Shown: one piece after another, positions 34,213 to 47,493 of the stretch | Layout: each line of letters starts with the position of its first letter | Numbering within the stretch: position 1 is the first letter of the stretch | DNA from: Alisma plantago-aquatica | Taxonomy: Eukaryota > Streptophyta > Magnoliopsida > Alismatales > Alismataceae | Assembly: GCA_963693085.1 (NCBI GenBank) | Contig: OY856409.1 | Location: 1,619,211,711-1,619,275,710 of the forward strand | Length of the DNA: 64,000 nt | Direction: 5' to 3' | Made by a program: the position numbers and the translations under genes | The notes under the pieces: model-generated | What the model was told of the DNA's origin: nothing | The model's database searches: none | What the model saw: only the letters and a program-made list of their open reading frames with translations

Positions 34213-37200
34213 ATAATCGGTTATGTATGTTGCTAGTTGAGTTTCTTGCTTAGTTGCTTCTAGTTGGCCGAGCCATGTTCTAGGGTTTTCTTATTGAGAA
34301 ACACCCATCACCCTCCTTGGTCTAGAGAAGTGAGCTTGAACTCTAGTGATATGAGCAATACTCCTCTCTCATTGAAGTTGAGAGGTGAGCTTGTGTTCTA
34401 GTTGCTTGAGCAACACCCTTCTCTCACCATGGATTCGAGAGGTGAGCTTTGTGGTGGATGTAGACCTTTGTTGGGGTTGATCCTTGTGCTGCCCGATTGG
34501 TGATAAGAAGTTTTGTAAGACCCCTCTCTCTTGGTTGTTGAGAGGTGAGCCATCTTTTTGATCTTTTAGGGTTTGGTGCCCTTGTGCTTGAGGTTGTTGA
34601 TGACCTTGTTGGGTTGCATCTTGCTCGATATGGTCTTGGGGTTGGTGCTACCCGACATCCCTCTTTGGCCTAGAGCCTTGGTTGACATGTTGTGGTTGTG
34701 ACAAGCGTCACATACCTGGTTCTTGACCTTTGTGTGTCGGGCGTCACACTATGTTGAGTGCCCTACCCGATACACTTAGCCTAGGAGGTGGCTTGGTGTC
34801 GTTATACCTTGATGTTATGGAAGCTTTGTTAGCTAGTTCTGTGGTGGGCGTCACCCCTTGGCCCTAGCCTTGTGTGTTGGCTAATAGAATGAGACCAGTT
34901 GGACGATATGCTTTCTTTGTTGACGTTTGAAGTTGTACCCTTGGCCGTTGCGCCTAGATGAGTGGTATGTTGGTCATTACCCTTGTGTGTCGGGCATCAG
35001 GTTATGTGGAGTGCCATGCTCGGTACATCCATATAGGGTTAGCTTGGTGCCTGATACACCTAGGAGCTGTCTTGGACGTTGCACGACTCCTGTGTTGCGT
35101 TGGGCGATGCAGGGTTGCCCGGGCGCCATGGATTTAGCCGCCAGAGTGGTTGTCGCCCGTTGCAACTCCTAGCATCCGGTGCACGATACACACCTAGTGC
35201 ACAATGCACCGTTGCACGATATGTCTCTTTGTCTGAGCTGCACGTTATGCTGGTGGCAGCGATACCTTGGTTGCCTGATAGCAGTCGGTTGCACGATACA
35301 TCCTGAGGTGGTAGCCTGTGATCCTTGCTGGTGCTTGGCTGTTATGAGGCTAGAGTGTTGGGTGATATGGGAGAGTACCCTGCCCGATACTACCTTTAGT
35401 GAGGGTACCCTACCCGTCACACTTCTTATGAGGGTAGTGGGCGCTTTTAGTGAGGGTCTTGTTCCTTCTGGAAAACTTATACAATAGTTCTTTATCATGC
35501 GATCACCTCTTTGTCGTTTAAGAAGTTTTGGTTTATGGGTTGTAAACCCTTGGCATGTTTGGTAATGGTAAGGTGGTTGATATAGTAGAACGCACATATG
35601 TAAGCATGACATATCTAACACTCTAATGACATGATATTACATGTGCTTATGATCATCATGATTATATGAATAATGCTGAGTAAAAAGGGTAAGCATATAA
35701 GATGCTTTGCTTGATGATATGACCTATGTCTATGGTCACAGGTTGAGGCATGAATGATAAGGCATATAGTCACCAATGTTGCCCTTTTGTTTGATGATAT
35801 GATCTTTCTGTTAATCCATTATGATTGTGTATACTAACCATGTAGGTGATTCATACAGATGCATAGCCAGGTAAAGGGCTATGAGGTATATATGTTTGAG
35901 TAACACTGCTCTGATGGTTACTCTTGATGATGAGATAATATGCATGATGTGTTTTGGTCTGAGGACCCGAGTTTGGCTAAAGTGCCTAAGTTGAGGTGTT
36001 ATCCTCTAATGATGATCTGGGATTGTTATCCCAAGTGATGATAATGCCTTATGAGGTAGTGGGTTCTTGTGATGAGGGATGAAGATCCCAGGATACTGTG
36101 ATGGTGGTAACAATGAGGAAGCTTTATGTTATGCATGTGTCACACCTTGGTTGCCTCAATAATCCACCTAAAATATATTAACTAATCACAGTGGAACATA
36201 TCATGTAGGTCGCCCTATCCATCATCGTCAGGAGTTGGAGGTGGTGAAACGGGTTCTCCTGCGGGTTAATCCGGAGCGCATATTGTTGAGTATGCGAGGT
36301 TTCTCCTAGCCTAAAGTGAGGAGGTAAGAGTGCAACTTTGGTTGTAGACTCCAGAGTGCGGTTTTAGGCTCGTAGCTCAATATGTTAAGAGCATGGTGAA
36401 CATGCCCATGGCTCAGGATATGTGATATGGGAGCATGAATGCGTTCATGGTTCAAGAGCACGGTGAACAGGCCCATGGCTCAGTTTCACTAGCGTCGATA
36501 CCTGTACCAAGGCGGGCTAGGCAAAGGGTAGCCTGACCCTGTGGTTGAGGCCACTTAAGCATGAGACTGCGGTCCTGCTTGTGTTGTACTTGTGTACTGA
36601 CCACGAGGTGGGAGGTTGTGGAGTCTGACTCTTCCATTGACCTTGTATGGCACCGGCTTGGGTTTCGCAACTGAAGGTTGGATTTGAGCGGTACGACTCA
36701 CTTCCTCAGGGCATAATAATACGCAATCCAGCCGAATAGTATTTATTGCTTAAGGAAAAATACGGAACATTGGTTGAGGCCTTGCTTGTGTAGTTGATCT
36801 TGTTACACTTACAGTTACTTATACGTTCCTTATGTTATGTGGTAAGATCTTATAAATCTTATCTTGTCAATCATGTTCCATAATGAAATACTTGGGTACA
36901 TGTCTTACGTATATCTTGGTAAGCTTGATGGTATGAATAGCTTTACTTTATAAACTGCTCTTGTTATACCACCTTATATCAGTTATCAGCTGCTTTTGCT
37001 TTCATCCTTCTATGGTTTTATGGTTTCGGCGGGGAGTTATGTTTCTCGTTGGGACTATATGTCTCACCCCGCTGATTTGCACCCTTTTTAGGTGTTCGAC
37101 TAGACGTGGTGGTGGTCGCGGGGTTGTTTTGTAGTAGAGTCTTAGAGTCATCCCTATACTCTCAGGTCCTTGGAGGCATTTTGTTGTTGTTTCACGATGT

Positions 37201-37519
37201 TTAGCAGATGAAGCTTTGTATATCCTACTGCTGGCCGGATGAGGGCCGTTATGTTCATATAAACAGGTGATGAACTCATATGATGACTAGACAGCTGATC
37301 TCCTAAGGTGTGGACATGTATTAAGACTTGTAAATGTTTATATAACCTGTTTTCCTTGTAGATGAGGATCTGAATGTAATAGTTTCTTGGTTTATCTGCT
37401 TTCTGCAATTGGTTTTAATTAACCCGTGTTTTTGCTAATCAGTGGTTTATGGTGTTGTCCGCACGTTTTCGCATAACACCTCGCTGTCTGTGTGATAGCG
37501 GGATGTGTTGCCACAAGTT

Positions 37520-37531
37520 TGGTATCAGAGC
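37520..37531 (+). other. Element B primer-binding site (tRNA-iMet)
   Basis: TGGTATCAGAGC, a perfect iMet primer site, lies four bases after the LTR end. Confidence 0.95.
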
Positions 37532-37641
37532 TCTAGGTTCGCTGAGTCTACAAGGATTTAAGACTAGGTTGTGTCTGTTCTTGTGAGTTTTCCAACTTTT
37601 CTTACAATCATATTCTGCCCTCAGCGGAAGAAAAAGACAAG

Positions 37642-38728
37642 ATGTCTGGAAACCATGAAGAATATGCTGCGGAGAACAGTGATGCTGCATCAATTGATGG
37701 ATCTATAGGGCAAGCACATGGAGATCGGGTGCATGAGGTCCCCCAACATGACCCAACCATTTTCGAAAACCCTGCCTATCAACACCTTATGGGGAAGATG
37801 ATGGATACGATGAATCTCATGGTAGAAAGATTGCCAATGCCTCCGCCAAGAGCACATGTTCCCCATTATGAAACATCAGGTATTGGGAAGACCTTTGAGC
37901 GGCTTCACCGAGTCGGAGCTTCGGATTATGCTGGGACGTCTGATCTAGCGGATGCAGATCTGTGAATGACAGGTCTTGAGAAGGCCTTCCGGATCCTCGA
38001 CATCCCCGAAGTGGACAAAGTCAAGCACGCTGTCTACCTTCTAAAGGGTAGTGCTGGTCACTGGTGGACCATTGAGGAAGAGAAGTGACCCGGTGAGGTG
38101 ATCGGTTGGGAGGTTTTCCGACACGAGTTCGTCAGTAGATACTTTCCGAAGTCGTATCTGGATGAGAAGATCAGCCAATTGAGCGCCTGTGCCAAAGCAC
38201 GATGAACATCACCGAGTATGAAGCTAAGTTCATGGATCTTTTGAGGTTTTTCCCTCACATGGCGGCGACAGATGAAGAGCAAATCAGATAGGTCTGAGTG
38301 CTGAGTTGACAACACCTACTTCTGCATTGGAGAACTGAGAGCGGTTTGCTACATTTGTGGAATATGTCCGGAGGATCGAACAGTTAATTAGGGAGAAAAG
38401 AGAATCCATGTCTACGAAGAGGCATGCTCAGTTCTAGGGTCAGAGGTTTGGTGGCTTCAAAAAGCCAATGTTTTCAGCACCTTTCATAATGAGAGGTTCC
38501 AGTGTACCATCGCAGTGGTCTCCGAGTAAGGGAGGAGGATATGTCTCTTCACTGTCAAAGGCACATAGTACAGCTTCTGTGGCAGTAACAGCGCTGTCCA
38601 GGCCACATCAACGAGACCAGTCATGCCATCTGTGTGGTCAGATCGGGCATTGGAGGTCAAACTGCCCAAGTAGAGATATTGAAGTGACGCAACAGCTGAG
38701 GCAGAATCAACGAGGGTCAGATAGATAG
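37642..38728 (+). pseudogene. Element B gag
   Basis: The start MSGNHEEYAAENSDAASIDG opens a 107-codon frame that ends in TGA at 37963. The same protein continues with GLEKAFRILDIPEVDKVKHA and VYLLKGSAGHWWT, the retrotransposon gag (capsid-like) domain, then is broken again by TGA and by frameshifts around 38180-38330. The last frame (38468-38728) holds the zinc knuckle CHLCGQIGHWRSNC (CX2CX4HX4C), which would bind RNA in the particle. The gene is clearly dead, with about five stops and at least one shift. Confidence 0.85.
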
Positions 38729-38764
38729 CAACCCAGTAGTAGTAGAGGGAGAGGATGCGGGCAA

Positions 38765-40978
38765 GTGTCGCAAGCAGGATCGTCTGCTCAAGGAAGTAGA
38801 GGACGTGGACAGCAAGTAACGACTCGATTCTATGCTATGAGTCAGCCGGAGGCGATAGTCAACCCACGAGTGGTGGTATGTCAGATGGAGTTATTTCATT
38901 CTGATATGTCTTCTTCTTGCTTTATATCTGTTCTGGTTGACCCAGGTGCTACACACTCTTTTATCGCCTATAGTATGCTTGAGAACTGTCATTTACCTGT
39001 TAGTTGTAAGAAAGATAGCTTGTTGCTAGAAACCCCTCTTGATGGTTCCTCGATGCTTCGAGAGGAGTGTCCATCTTGTGTCTTATCTTTTTCAGGACAC
39101 AGTAAATAAGTGGATCTTATACCACTTGATATGCATGGTTTCGATGTGATCCTTGGGATGGATACCTTAAAGAAGTATAAGGTTGTTTTGGACTGTGGTT
39201 CCAAGCAGGTTGTGTTTTATGATGTTGGAAAGAAGTGGATCTTCCAAGGAGATAGGAAGATTCTTCCGACGTGTCTAGTATCAGCTATGGTGGCAGAAAA
39301 GTTGCTACGACAAGGATGTAAGGTGTTCTTAGCTCACGTTGTGGATACCAAGGCGAAAGGTCCTAGCCTTGAGGAGGTGTCGGTTGTCCGAGAGTTTGCA
39401 GATGTGTTTCCTGATGAGTTCCCCGGTGTTCCTCCACTCTGAGAGATTGATTTCAAGATCAATTTGGTTCTAGGAACACAACTAGTTGCACAGACACCGT
39501 ATAGGATGGCTCCAGTAGAGATGGCAAAGCTTAAGAAGCAGTTACAAGAACTGCTGGAGAAAGGTTTCATCCGACCGAGTACATCACCTTGAGGTGCTCC
39601 AGTGTTGTTCGTTAAGAAGAAGGACGGGTCGATGCGGCTATGTATAGATTACCGACAGTTGAATAAGGTCACGATCAAGAACAAGTACCCGTTGCCAAGG
39701 ATAGACGATTTGTTCGATCAGTTGCGTGGTGCTACATTGTTTTCAAAGATCGACCTACGGTCCGGATATCATCAGTTGAGGATTAAGGCGGATGACATAC
39801 CAAAGTCAGCTTTTAGGACGAGGTATGGTCACTTTGAGTTTGTGGTTATGCCATTTGGGTTAACCAATGCGCCTGCTGCTTTCATGGATTTGATGAACAA
39901 GGTGTTTCGTGCGTTCCTAGATTAGTTTGTTGTAGTCTTTATAGATGACATCTTGATCTATAGTCGGGATAGGCAAGAGCATGAGTGACATCTTCGACTA
40001 GCGTTGACTCTTCTTCGCCAACATCAGTTGTATGCCAAGTTCAGTAAGTGTGAGTTTTGGTTGGAAGAAGTAACTTTCTTGGGTCATGTGATATCTGCAG
40101 AAGGAGTCAAAGTGGACCCCAGGAAGGTGGAGTCAGTAGCAAATTGGGAGCAACCAAAGACGTCGACAGAAGTTCGTAGTTTCCTGGGATTAGAAGGATA
40201 CTACCGGAGATTTATCAAGGACTTCAGTGTGATCATGTTGCCAATGACAAAGTTGACTACAAAGGATGTACCTTTTGTCTGGAATGAACGTTGTCAGCAA
40301 GCTTTCTAAAGTTTGAAGGAAAAGCTGACTAGTGCTCCGGTACTAGTCCTACCAGAGCCTGGAAATGGCTATGTTGTTTTCTGCGATGCTTCCAAAAAAG
40401 GTTTAGGTTGTGTGCTGATGCAGGAGGATCATGTGGTTTCTTTTTCTTCGTGACAGCTTAAGAAACACGAGGAGAACTATCCAACTCATGATTTGGAGTT
40501 GGTAGTAGTGGTTCATGCATTAAAGATTTGGAGACACTATATTTACGGGGAAGTATGTCAGATTTTTACAGATCATAAGAATCTGAAGTACATCTTCTCG
40601 TAGAATGAGCTAAACATGCGAAAACGCCGATGGATGGAACTAATCAATGACTATGACTGCACCATCGAGTATCATCCTGGTAAGGCAAATGTGGTAGCTG
40701 ATGCGCTTAGCCGAAAGTCTTCTTCTCTTTCTACAAAGAAGGCACAGTTGAGTTCCTTGGTATGCCATAGATGAGATATGTTTGTTTTCTTACGGAAGAT
40801 GAATGTGAAGATGGAAGTTTCCTTGTTAGCTGGACTTTTAGCACATATGCAAGTCAAGCCTACGTTGAGACAGCAGATCAAAGATGCACAACATACAGAT
40901 GATATAGTAAAGTTGATCAGGTCAGAGTTCGACAGTGAAAAGCGCGATGGGTTCATGAGTCTGAGTATGGACTAGTTT
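38765..40978 (+). pseudogene. Element B pol: protease, reverse transcriptase, RNase H
   Basis: The frame is continuous with the gag end but cut by stops at about 39107, 39440, 39590, 39923, 39986, 40307, 40453, 40602 and 40772. The aspartic protease is seen as LVDPGATHSF (DPGA instead of DSGA, common in this lineage). Reverse transcriptase is seen as [55 protein letters not shown] and the catalytic box FIDD (about 39940-39951). The connection region has [15 protein letters not shown] and [12 protein letters not shown], and RNase H shows VFCDAS and [11 protein letters not shown] one-base shift lies near 40955. Nearly all stops are TAG or TGA in place of CAG, CGA or TGG codons. Confidence 0.9.
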
Positions 40979-42318
40979 TCTATCAAGATAGGATGGTGGT
41001 CCCCGATGCTGATGATCTGAGGAAGCTAGTGCTTGAGGAAGCACACACATCTATGTATGCTATGCATCCAAGAGTCACCAAGATGTATCATAATCTGAAG
41101 GACTTGTATTGGTGGCCCGACTTGAAGAAAGATGTAGCTGAGTTTGTGGCTAGGTGTGTGGTATGCTAGCAAGTCAAGGCTGAGCATCAGAAGCTGGCAG
41201 GTACGTTACAACCCCTACCAATACCGCAGTGGAAATGGGATCATATAACCATAGATTTTGTAGTTGGTCTGCCCAGGACAACTAGGAATCATGATTCCAT
41301 TTAGGTAATAGTGGACAGATTGACGAAGTCTGCCCATTTCATACCTGTAAAGACAGCGTATACCTCCGAGAAGATCGCTCGGGTATACGTAGATGAGATA
41401 GTATGTTTGCACAGTGTGCCAGCGACAATAGTTTCCAAAAGAGGTCATCAGTTCACAAGTCGTTTCTGGGAACAGTTGCACAAAGCATTGGGAACACAGT
41501 TGAGGTTCAACACCGCCTTCCACCCGCAGACAGATGGACAGTCTGAAAGGACTATTTAGACTTTGGAGGATCTTCTTCGAGCTTGTGTTTTGCAGTTCCT
41601 AGGCAGTTGGGACGCACATCTCAGTTTGATAGAGTTCGCCTATAACAATAGTTATCAGCAGAGCATTGACATGGCTCCTTATGAGGCCTTATATGGCACG
41701 AAGTGTAGATCTCCGTTGTGTTGGTATGAGTCTAGTGAATATCAGCTTCTGGGTCCTGAGTTAGTACAATAGACAACAGAAAAGATCAAGGTGATACAAC
41801 AATAGTTGAAAGTGGCACTAGACAGGCAGAAGTTGTACGTAGACAATCACTGATGACCTTTGGAGTTCCAAGTAGGAGACAAAGTGTATCTGAAAGTCTC
41901 GCCATGGAAAGCTGTGCTAAGGTTTGGCCGGAAGGGTAAGCTAGTGCCCAGATATATGGGGCCATTCCCGGTCTTAGCACGTATGGGCAAGGTAGCTTAC
42001 AAGTTAGAGCTACCGCCAGAGTTCCACAAGTTACATCCAGTGTTCCATGTCAGTATGTTGAAGAAAAGTCATCCATATACTAGAACAGTGATACAGCCAG
42101 TCGAATTTGAGCTTGATGAAGATGTGACCTATGAGGAAGGTCCTGTGATAATCCTTGACAGAAGGGTTAAGAAGCTGAAGAGGAAGGCCCTAGTTCTTGT
42201 GAAGGTTCTTTGGCATCATCGTGGCATTGAGGAAGCCACGTGTGAGCTTGAGGAAGAGATGAGGAGGAAGTACCCCTCACTTTTCTCTTTGGATTTCGAG
42301 GACAAAATCCCTTTGTAG
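40979..42318 (+). pseudogene. Element B pol: integrase and chromodomain-like C-terminus
   Basis: The frame contains H-H-C-C zinc-binding traces (HPRVTKMYHNLKDLYWWPDL, then CVVC with a TAG after it). The catalytic core follows: [38 protein letters not shown] (in the usual family motif the S is D) and FHPQTDGQSERTI with the catalytic Glu. The end has FQVGDKVYLKVSPWK, FHKLHPVFHVSMLKK and a chromodomain-like LVKVLWHHRGIEEATCELEE before the stop at 42318. Stops at about 41167, 41302, 41557, 41770, 41804 and 41851 inactivate it. The chromodomain-like tail supports a chromovirus (Tekay/Del) assignment. Confidence 0.9.
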
Positions 42319-42330
42319 GGGGTTATTGCT
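42317..42330 (+). other. Element B polypurine tract
   Basis: TAGGGGGTTATTGC lies directly before the 3' LTR start TGTAAGGACC. Purine content is highest in its first half. Confidence 0.5.
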
Positions 42331-43192
42331 TGTAAGGACCCTGACCTTCGTTTAAGGGCTTATCCTATTTGCTTTGCTTAACCCTGATAATTAGTTGCTT
42401 GCTAATCACCTTTGGTGGTGATTAGGGTTTGTTGGTGCTTTGTTGAGAGCTGGAGGTGCTACTTGCAATTAACCCAAGTCTAGGGTTTGTGGGCAAGTTT
42501 GTCACCTTGTGAGGTGTTCCTCCCTCTCCTTGCTTCCTCTAGTGTTGAGAGGAAGGGTTGGGCTTGTTGCTTGAGTTGCCTTGGGCTTGGATGAGCCTTG
42601 GTGGGCCTTGTTGTGCTTTGCCTTTGCCTTTTTGGACCTTGTGTCAGGCAGGAGTGCCTTGTGTCGGCCTAGGTGTGTCGCCCAAGGTGTGTGTGTCGGG
42701 CATGGTGTGGAGGTGTGTCGCCCATGGACCCCTTTGACCTCATTTGTGTCACCACTAGTGGACACTTGGCGCTTGATGCTTGTAAATGGCAATGACCTTG
42801 GACATGTGTTTAGGGCATGTTAGAGTGGTGGCTTTACTCATGGACAAGTGTCCCTAGGTAGGCGACACCTTGCCTTGTCTTACCTTGGTTTCTCCTCCAT
42901 CCTCTCCTATATATGTGTTCCCTTTCTATTGCTAAGGATCCCTTTAGTTCCTTTATTTCCCCTCTCCCTTTGTGCATGACACCCTCTTCCTTTGCAAGCT
43001 TGGTAGCCGATCCTTATCTTGTGGTCTCCTTCTTCCTCTAGTGGTGGCCGAACCCTAGAGTGCCTTGCTCTTCTTCTTGTGGTGGAGCTTGGAAGCTTGG
43101 TGCGTGGAGCTTTGGAGCTTGCTTAAGGAGGGTTACATAACTCCTAACCCTAACTATACTACCATCTATGTTCTTGTATGTTTCTTATGATC
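42331..43192 (+). repeat. Element B 3' LTR, first part (left of CACTA-2)
   Basis: It matches 33318-34212 of the 5' LTR, with a deletion of about 30 bases near 42680. The last three bases, ATC, are the left copy of the CACTA-2 target duplication. Confidence 0.95.
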
Positions 43193-43640
43193 CACTACTA
43201 CAGAAACAGCCTTTGGCGTCGGTTGTTTAACCCCCTTTGGCGTCGGTTTCTGAGCGACGCCTATGTGGGCGCCGCTAAAGGTCGAACACTTCGGCGTCGG
43301 TTTTTTAACCGACGCCTATTTAACATATAGGCGTCAGTGTTTTAGTAGATACCCGACGCCAAAAGGGTTCGCGCCACAGAAAACGGCGTCATCTAGGACA
43401 CATTCTGCGTCGGTTATCTACTAAAACACCGACGCATATACTTCAAGACGACACGGCCGTGCTTCCCTGCACGACCGTGTTTAGTACTATAGGCGTCGGT
43501 TTTATATGAATAACCGACGCCTTTTCCACCACGGCCGTGCTATCCTGCACGGTCGGGTTGTTTGTACTATTAGGCGTCGGTTTTTATCAAATAACCGACG
43601 CTGTATGTCTTTGCTGATGGTTTTCTATAAATAACCGACG
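43193..43640. repeat. CACTA-2 left terminus and subterminal repeats
   Basis: The terminal inverted repeat is followed by at least six GCGTCGGTT words, mostly paired with AACCGACGC a short distance away, giving small hairpins. The intervening sequence has repeated ACGGCCGTGC. These are expected binding sites for the element's TnpA-type protein. Confidence 0.9.
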
Positions 43641-43904
43641 CCTATTTCTATTTTTTTTTTCATATCAGTTTGCAGGCCTGCTGTGGCTGGTCAGCAGGAT
43701 GAGAACCTACAGTTCAGTTTTCTGAACTGCAGGTTTACGACATCCATTGATATCAGCCTACAAACAGGCCACAAACCTGCAAAAGTAACAAGGAAAATTT
43801 CACACAAGTACATACATTCAGACATCAATTTAATTCTCACATTCACACATATAGAAACATTCAAATACATGTATTAACATTCAGAAATATTCATTTACAA
43901 AGTA

Positions 43905-46900
43905 TCATTCATTATCGCTATCAACATCCCAATTATATCTTACAGTTGCCACTGCTTGTATGGCTTTTGCCCATTCTTCTCTTACTTCATTTAATGCTTC
44001 CATCGTATATGGAGCATGTATATTTTTTAAGCGTTTACCTATAGTGTGGTCAGTTTTAAACACCTGCAAAGAGAATGATGTATATATATAAGTAATAATA
44101 TAAAAATAAGATTGATATATTTCATACTAACTAATGAGACTATATATAATACCTCATGTATGCTATTGATGTCTAATGTGGTATGTTTGATAATCATATG
44201 CATAAATCGCATCACATAGTATGCGCATGCCCAGCCATTGTCTTATGTAGCACACTATAAATTGAAACATACAAAATAATACAACTAAACACAATTCAAA
44301 TCAATAATATATATATTCGAGTCGGGAACTTACTTGTACGTTCTGCCAATTTATTGGCTGGTTCTTTTTCCTTGGGACCGTTCCTCCAGCCTTTTTGAAT
44401 GCATCTAAACCCCTACATGTTAATATAACACAATAAATTTCATAAGTAAATAGTAATGTAATAAAAGATGTTAACGGATATAAAAATGAAATATTTCTCA
44501 CCAGAATAATGGCATTCTCATTACGTGTCCAATTTTAGTGTTCAATGTACTCCCCGCAGGATCTAGATAATAAACAATGAATGTCCCGGGGACAATAACT
44601 AGTAACTCCCAATGTCTACCGCTAGAGGTAAGAAGTTAACAATTAATAACTCAAAATGCAAAATAAAAATGGAATTTTCTTAAGTCCAAATTATAAATAA
44701 AGTAAACTTATTTGACATTGAATGGAGCTATTATTATCGTCTTCTTTTGCTGACCAAAAATTGTAAAAGCATCTATACAGTATTGTTGAACATTATCAGG
44801 GTCTTTAGCTACCAAACTAATCAATGATGGAATCAAAAATCCCACATGATCAAATGCAAATTGTTTGCAATGATCTTCGACTAAGTAGCTGCAAAACATA
44901 TAGGCGTATGCATTAATATATAAGAAACCAGATCACCGGATCTTACACAAGGTATATGGATGTATAAACAAGATCTCACCTTATCCATGTCTCTATCATT
45001 GATGTATTCAGCCAATCATACATAAACAGCTCAATAATATCTTGTATAAATAAAGAGCTATCGTATGATTGACCTGCATAATCTGCATCTAAAGAAACTA
45101 TTATAGGGCAATGTATATTATGTGCCCGTAGCCAATATGCCATTCCCCTACAAGAAGGACCTAACGGGTATGTTAGGTCAGTTGGAACCCAAGTTGGTAA
45201 TGCGGGAAGTGGAGGTGGAGGCCTAGGTGCTCCTGGTGTCTTCTTTTTAACCTGTATATATAATTTTAGATCAGTTGACATCATATATACACATTAACAG
45301 TCTAAATCAATGTAAATTTATCTTACAATTTCAGTCGTGTAGACGACATCTACTTTGGGCCACAATATGACCCCGCCTTCTGCCTCACCAAGTCTATCAA
45401 TATCTGGGTGGGCATATGGCAACGCAACTTCCCTCCAATCGGGTAATACATGTAGCGGGCTCACACGAATGTAGCCCTACGGCATTGGAGTCCCATGAAA
45501 CGTTGCCCCAGGAAGGGACTGGTAAGCCTGCGCCTCTGCAATAACATAGTCTTGCATTCTTAAGCGGCATGACTTCAATGCCTACAAATTTACGTAAAGA
45601 ATGTTATACATATATACATATAAATTTGAAAACATATCATCTTGAAAAGACTAGCTACAATGTCATAAACAATACTTACAACAGACGTGCTAGGCGATGG
45701 GTCTCCAGGATTACTCACAGTCTGTGCATCAGGAGAAGAGTGGGTCGCCATAGGCTGATTGGAAGCCTGAGATGCCTGCCACCGCAGCAATTCTTCCTTG
45801 ACCTTCTCAGCAACTACATCGTTGACCTTCTTAGCAACTAAATCCTCAACTCTCTTATTCTCCTATACATGGATAAAAAAACATTAGCTTCTTATTAATG
45901 AATTTCCTTTTGTAGTAACATTCTAAAAAAAGAATAGGTTACCTCTTCTTGAGAAAGTCCCGCTCTGGGTTTGCGCTGGGATGGCCCAAAGAACGCTTTG
46001 ATGCCAACACCAGCGCCGGCACCTCTAACAAGTCCAGGATGCTCTGGGTTACCCAGAGCAACTGTCAATTCATCCCTTGTGCCCTGAGGGATGAACGTGC
46101 CTTGTTTCCTCTGCTCGTGCAGCTCCCGCTAATCACCATAAATAGAAATTGGTAAGTTAACACCACAAATAATCAATATTCAAACGATTTCTCTAAGAGT
46201 TGTATTTTACCATTTTTGCAGCCGCCTCAGCAGTTACAGGCTTCTTTATTTCACCCTTCTTGTTTTGCCTGCCAGCTATCCAGATATCATGGCGAGGCAT
46301 GGGTGTGACAGACTCCTGAGTAGGAGCAGACTCCTGAGTAGCAGCAGACTGCTGAGTAGCCGCAGACTCCGTCTGTAGTCTTTGGCGAACTCTTGCATAG
46401 CCTTTTGGACCCATAGTGTGGTCATGCACATTCAGTGCACGCCTTGCTTTTTGTGCGTCACTGAGGGCCTAGTTAGTATGCACATTAATGATTTGGTTAG
46501 TAGCACTAAATGTTAATCTTGAATAGGTGAATACAATGTATATTAATTAAATTGGGAGTGACGCCTAATACCTTGAATTCTTCAGATTTTCTTGAAGCAA
46601 CAAAATTGTCCCAATCTTCTTTGTCCAAGAAGTTCCATTGTTCAAGGGCTGACTTCTTCTTCTTATCACCCTCTTTTATGTATTCTCTGTTCAGATTTGT
46701 CCTATAATTCCTAAGCATCTTTCCAGCGCGTTGCATCACACTTTTACGATGCAACTTCTCATCCAATGCAAACAGATTCTGTAAAATAGAAATGTTATTA
46801 ACTAGTATCCAAAATAGAATTGCAAATAATAGAATTTGTAATCTACAAAATAGAATTGCAAATAATAATAACTCACGCATAAATCTTTCCATATCAAGTC

Positions 46901-47371
46901 TTTTTTCCCTTGAGGAACTTTATGCCAATTATCATACTTAACACCACAATGGCTCCGAGTGGTACACCCAAGATAGTTTACAAAATTATTACGGTTCACT
47001 CCAATTGCATTTCCTCCATTATCAAACTCCACCACCAATTTGGATCCACTACCACTTAGCGCTAATAACTTCTTCAACAGAGTGATGCCCCTTTTCTTGT
47101 TAAGTGTTTGGTGTTGCGCATCAAGTTGCTCCAGTGCTTCAGTGGGTACAGGTACATCATCAACCTAAAATTTGACAAAAATAAACACACTAAATTAGCC
47201 CAATATAGAAATATAGGATATATGACATAACTAGAAGATAATGAATTTTATAGAAATACAGGATATGTTTTTAGAACTTACATTGGTATCCTCGCCATGC
47301 TCGTCATGGACAACATGCTCATCATGGACTTCATGCTCATCATGGACATCATGCTCATCATGGCCAGCCAT
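43905..47371 (-). pseudogene. CACTA-2 second gene: Transposase_24-like plus Ulp1-like protease, multi-exon
   Basis: Exon 1 is 47371-47282 (MAGHDEH..., donor GTAAGT). Exon 2 starts at 47164 and carries VDDVPVPTEALEQLD and LVVEFDNGGNAIGVNRNNFV. Exon 3 (about 46782-46573) has FALDEKLHRKSVMQRAGKML and WNFLDKEDWDNFVASRKSEE. Exon 4 has MHDHTMGPKGYARVRQRLQ. These resemble the plant En/Spm Transposase_24 (Ptta) family. Later exons have a proline-rich segment (RPPPPLPALPTW) and a C48/Ulp1-like end: RHWELLVIVPGT (His), YYLDPAGS (Asp) and DNGWACAYYVMRF (Cys). The codon for the catalytic Gln before DNGW is TAA here, while CACTA-1 keeps CAA, so the protease end is broken in this copy. Exon limits other than those given are approximate. 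Confidence 0.7.
47282..47371 (-). repeat. 18-bp coding minisatellite in exon 1 of the second gene
   Basis: Exon 1 consists of three and a half units encoding HDEH(D/E/V)V, giving a His/Asp/Glu-rich N-terminus. CACTA-1 has an unrelated-looking non-repetitive exon 1 (MAEHSPDDRAVDYREGED). Confidence 0.8.
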
Positions 47372-47493
47372 CTGAAAATGTCATTAAAAAGGCAAACATT
47401 TAGCATTTGTATTAACTAGAAAAAGGAAAACATTTAGCATTTGTATTAACTAGAAAAGGCAAACATTTAGCATTTGTATAAACATACATGTCT

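Larger units (their letters stand above)
33238..37515 (+). repeat. Element B 5' LTR, about 4.28 kb
   Basis: It begins TGTAAAGACCCTGACC and ends GATGTGTTGCCACA. It matches 42331-43192 plus 52893-56261 almost throughout. Differences include an 80-bp duplication at the start (only here), a run of about 30 bases near 33670 absent from the 3' copy, and about 54 bases near 37120 missing here. Open frames inside (33493-36670) recur in the 3' LTR with frequent changes and resemble no protein. The LTR is rich in GTGTCGGGC and CCCGATAC words. Confidence 0.9.

Noticed and set aside
33493..36670. Many open frames in the 5' LTR of element B, repeated at 42502-55358
   Set aside because: They differ freely between the two LTR copies, overlap on both strands and match no protein. 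They are LTR sequence, not genes.
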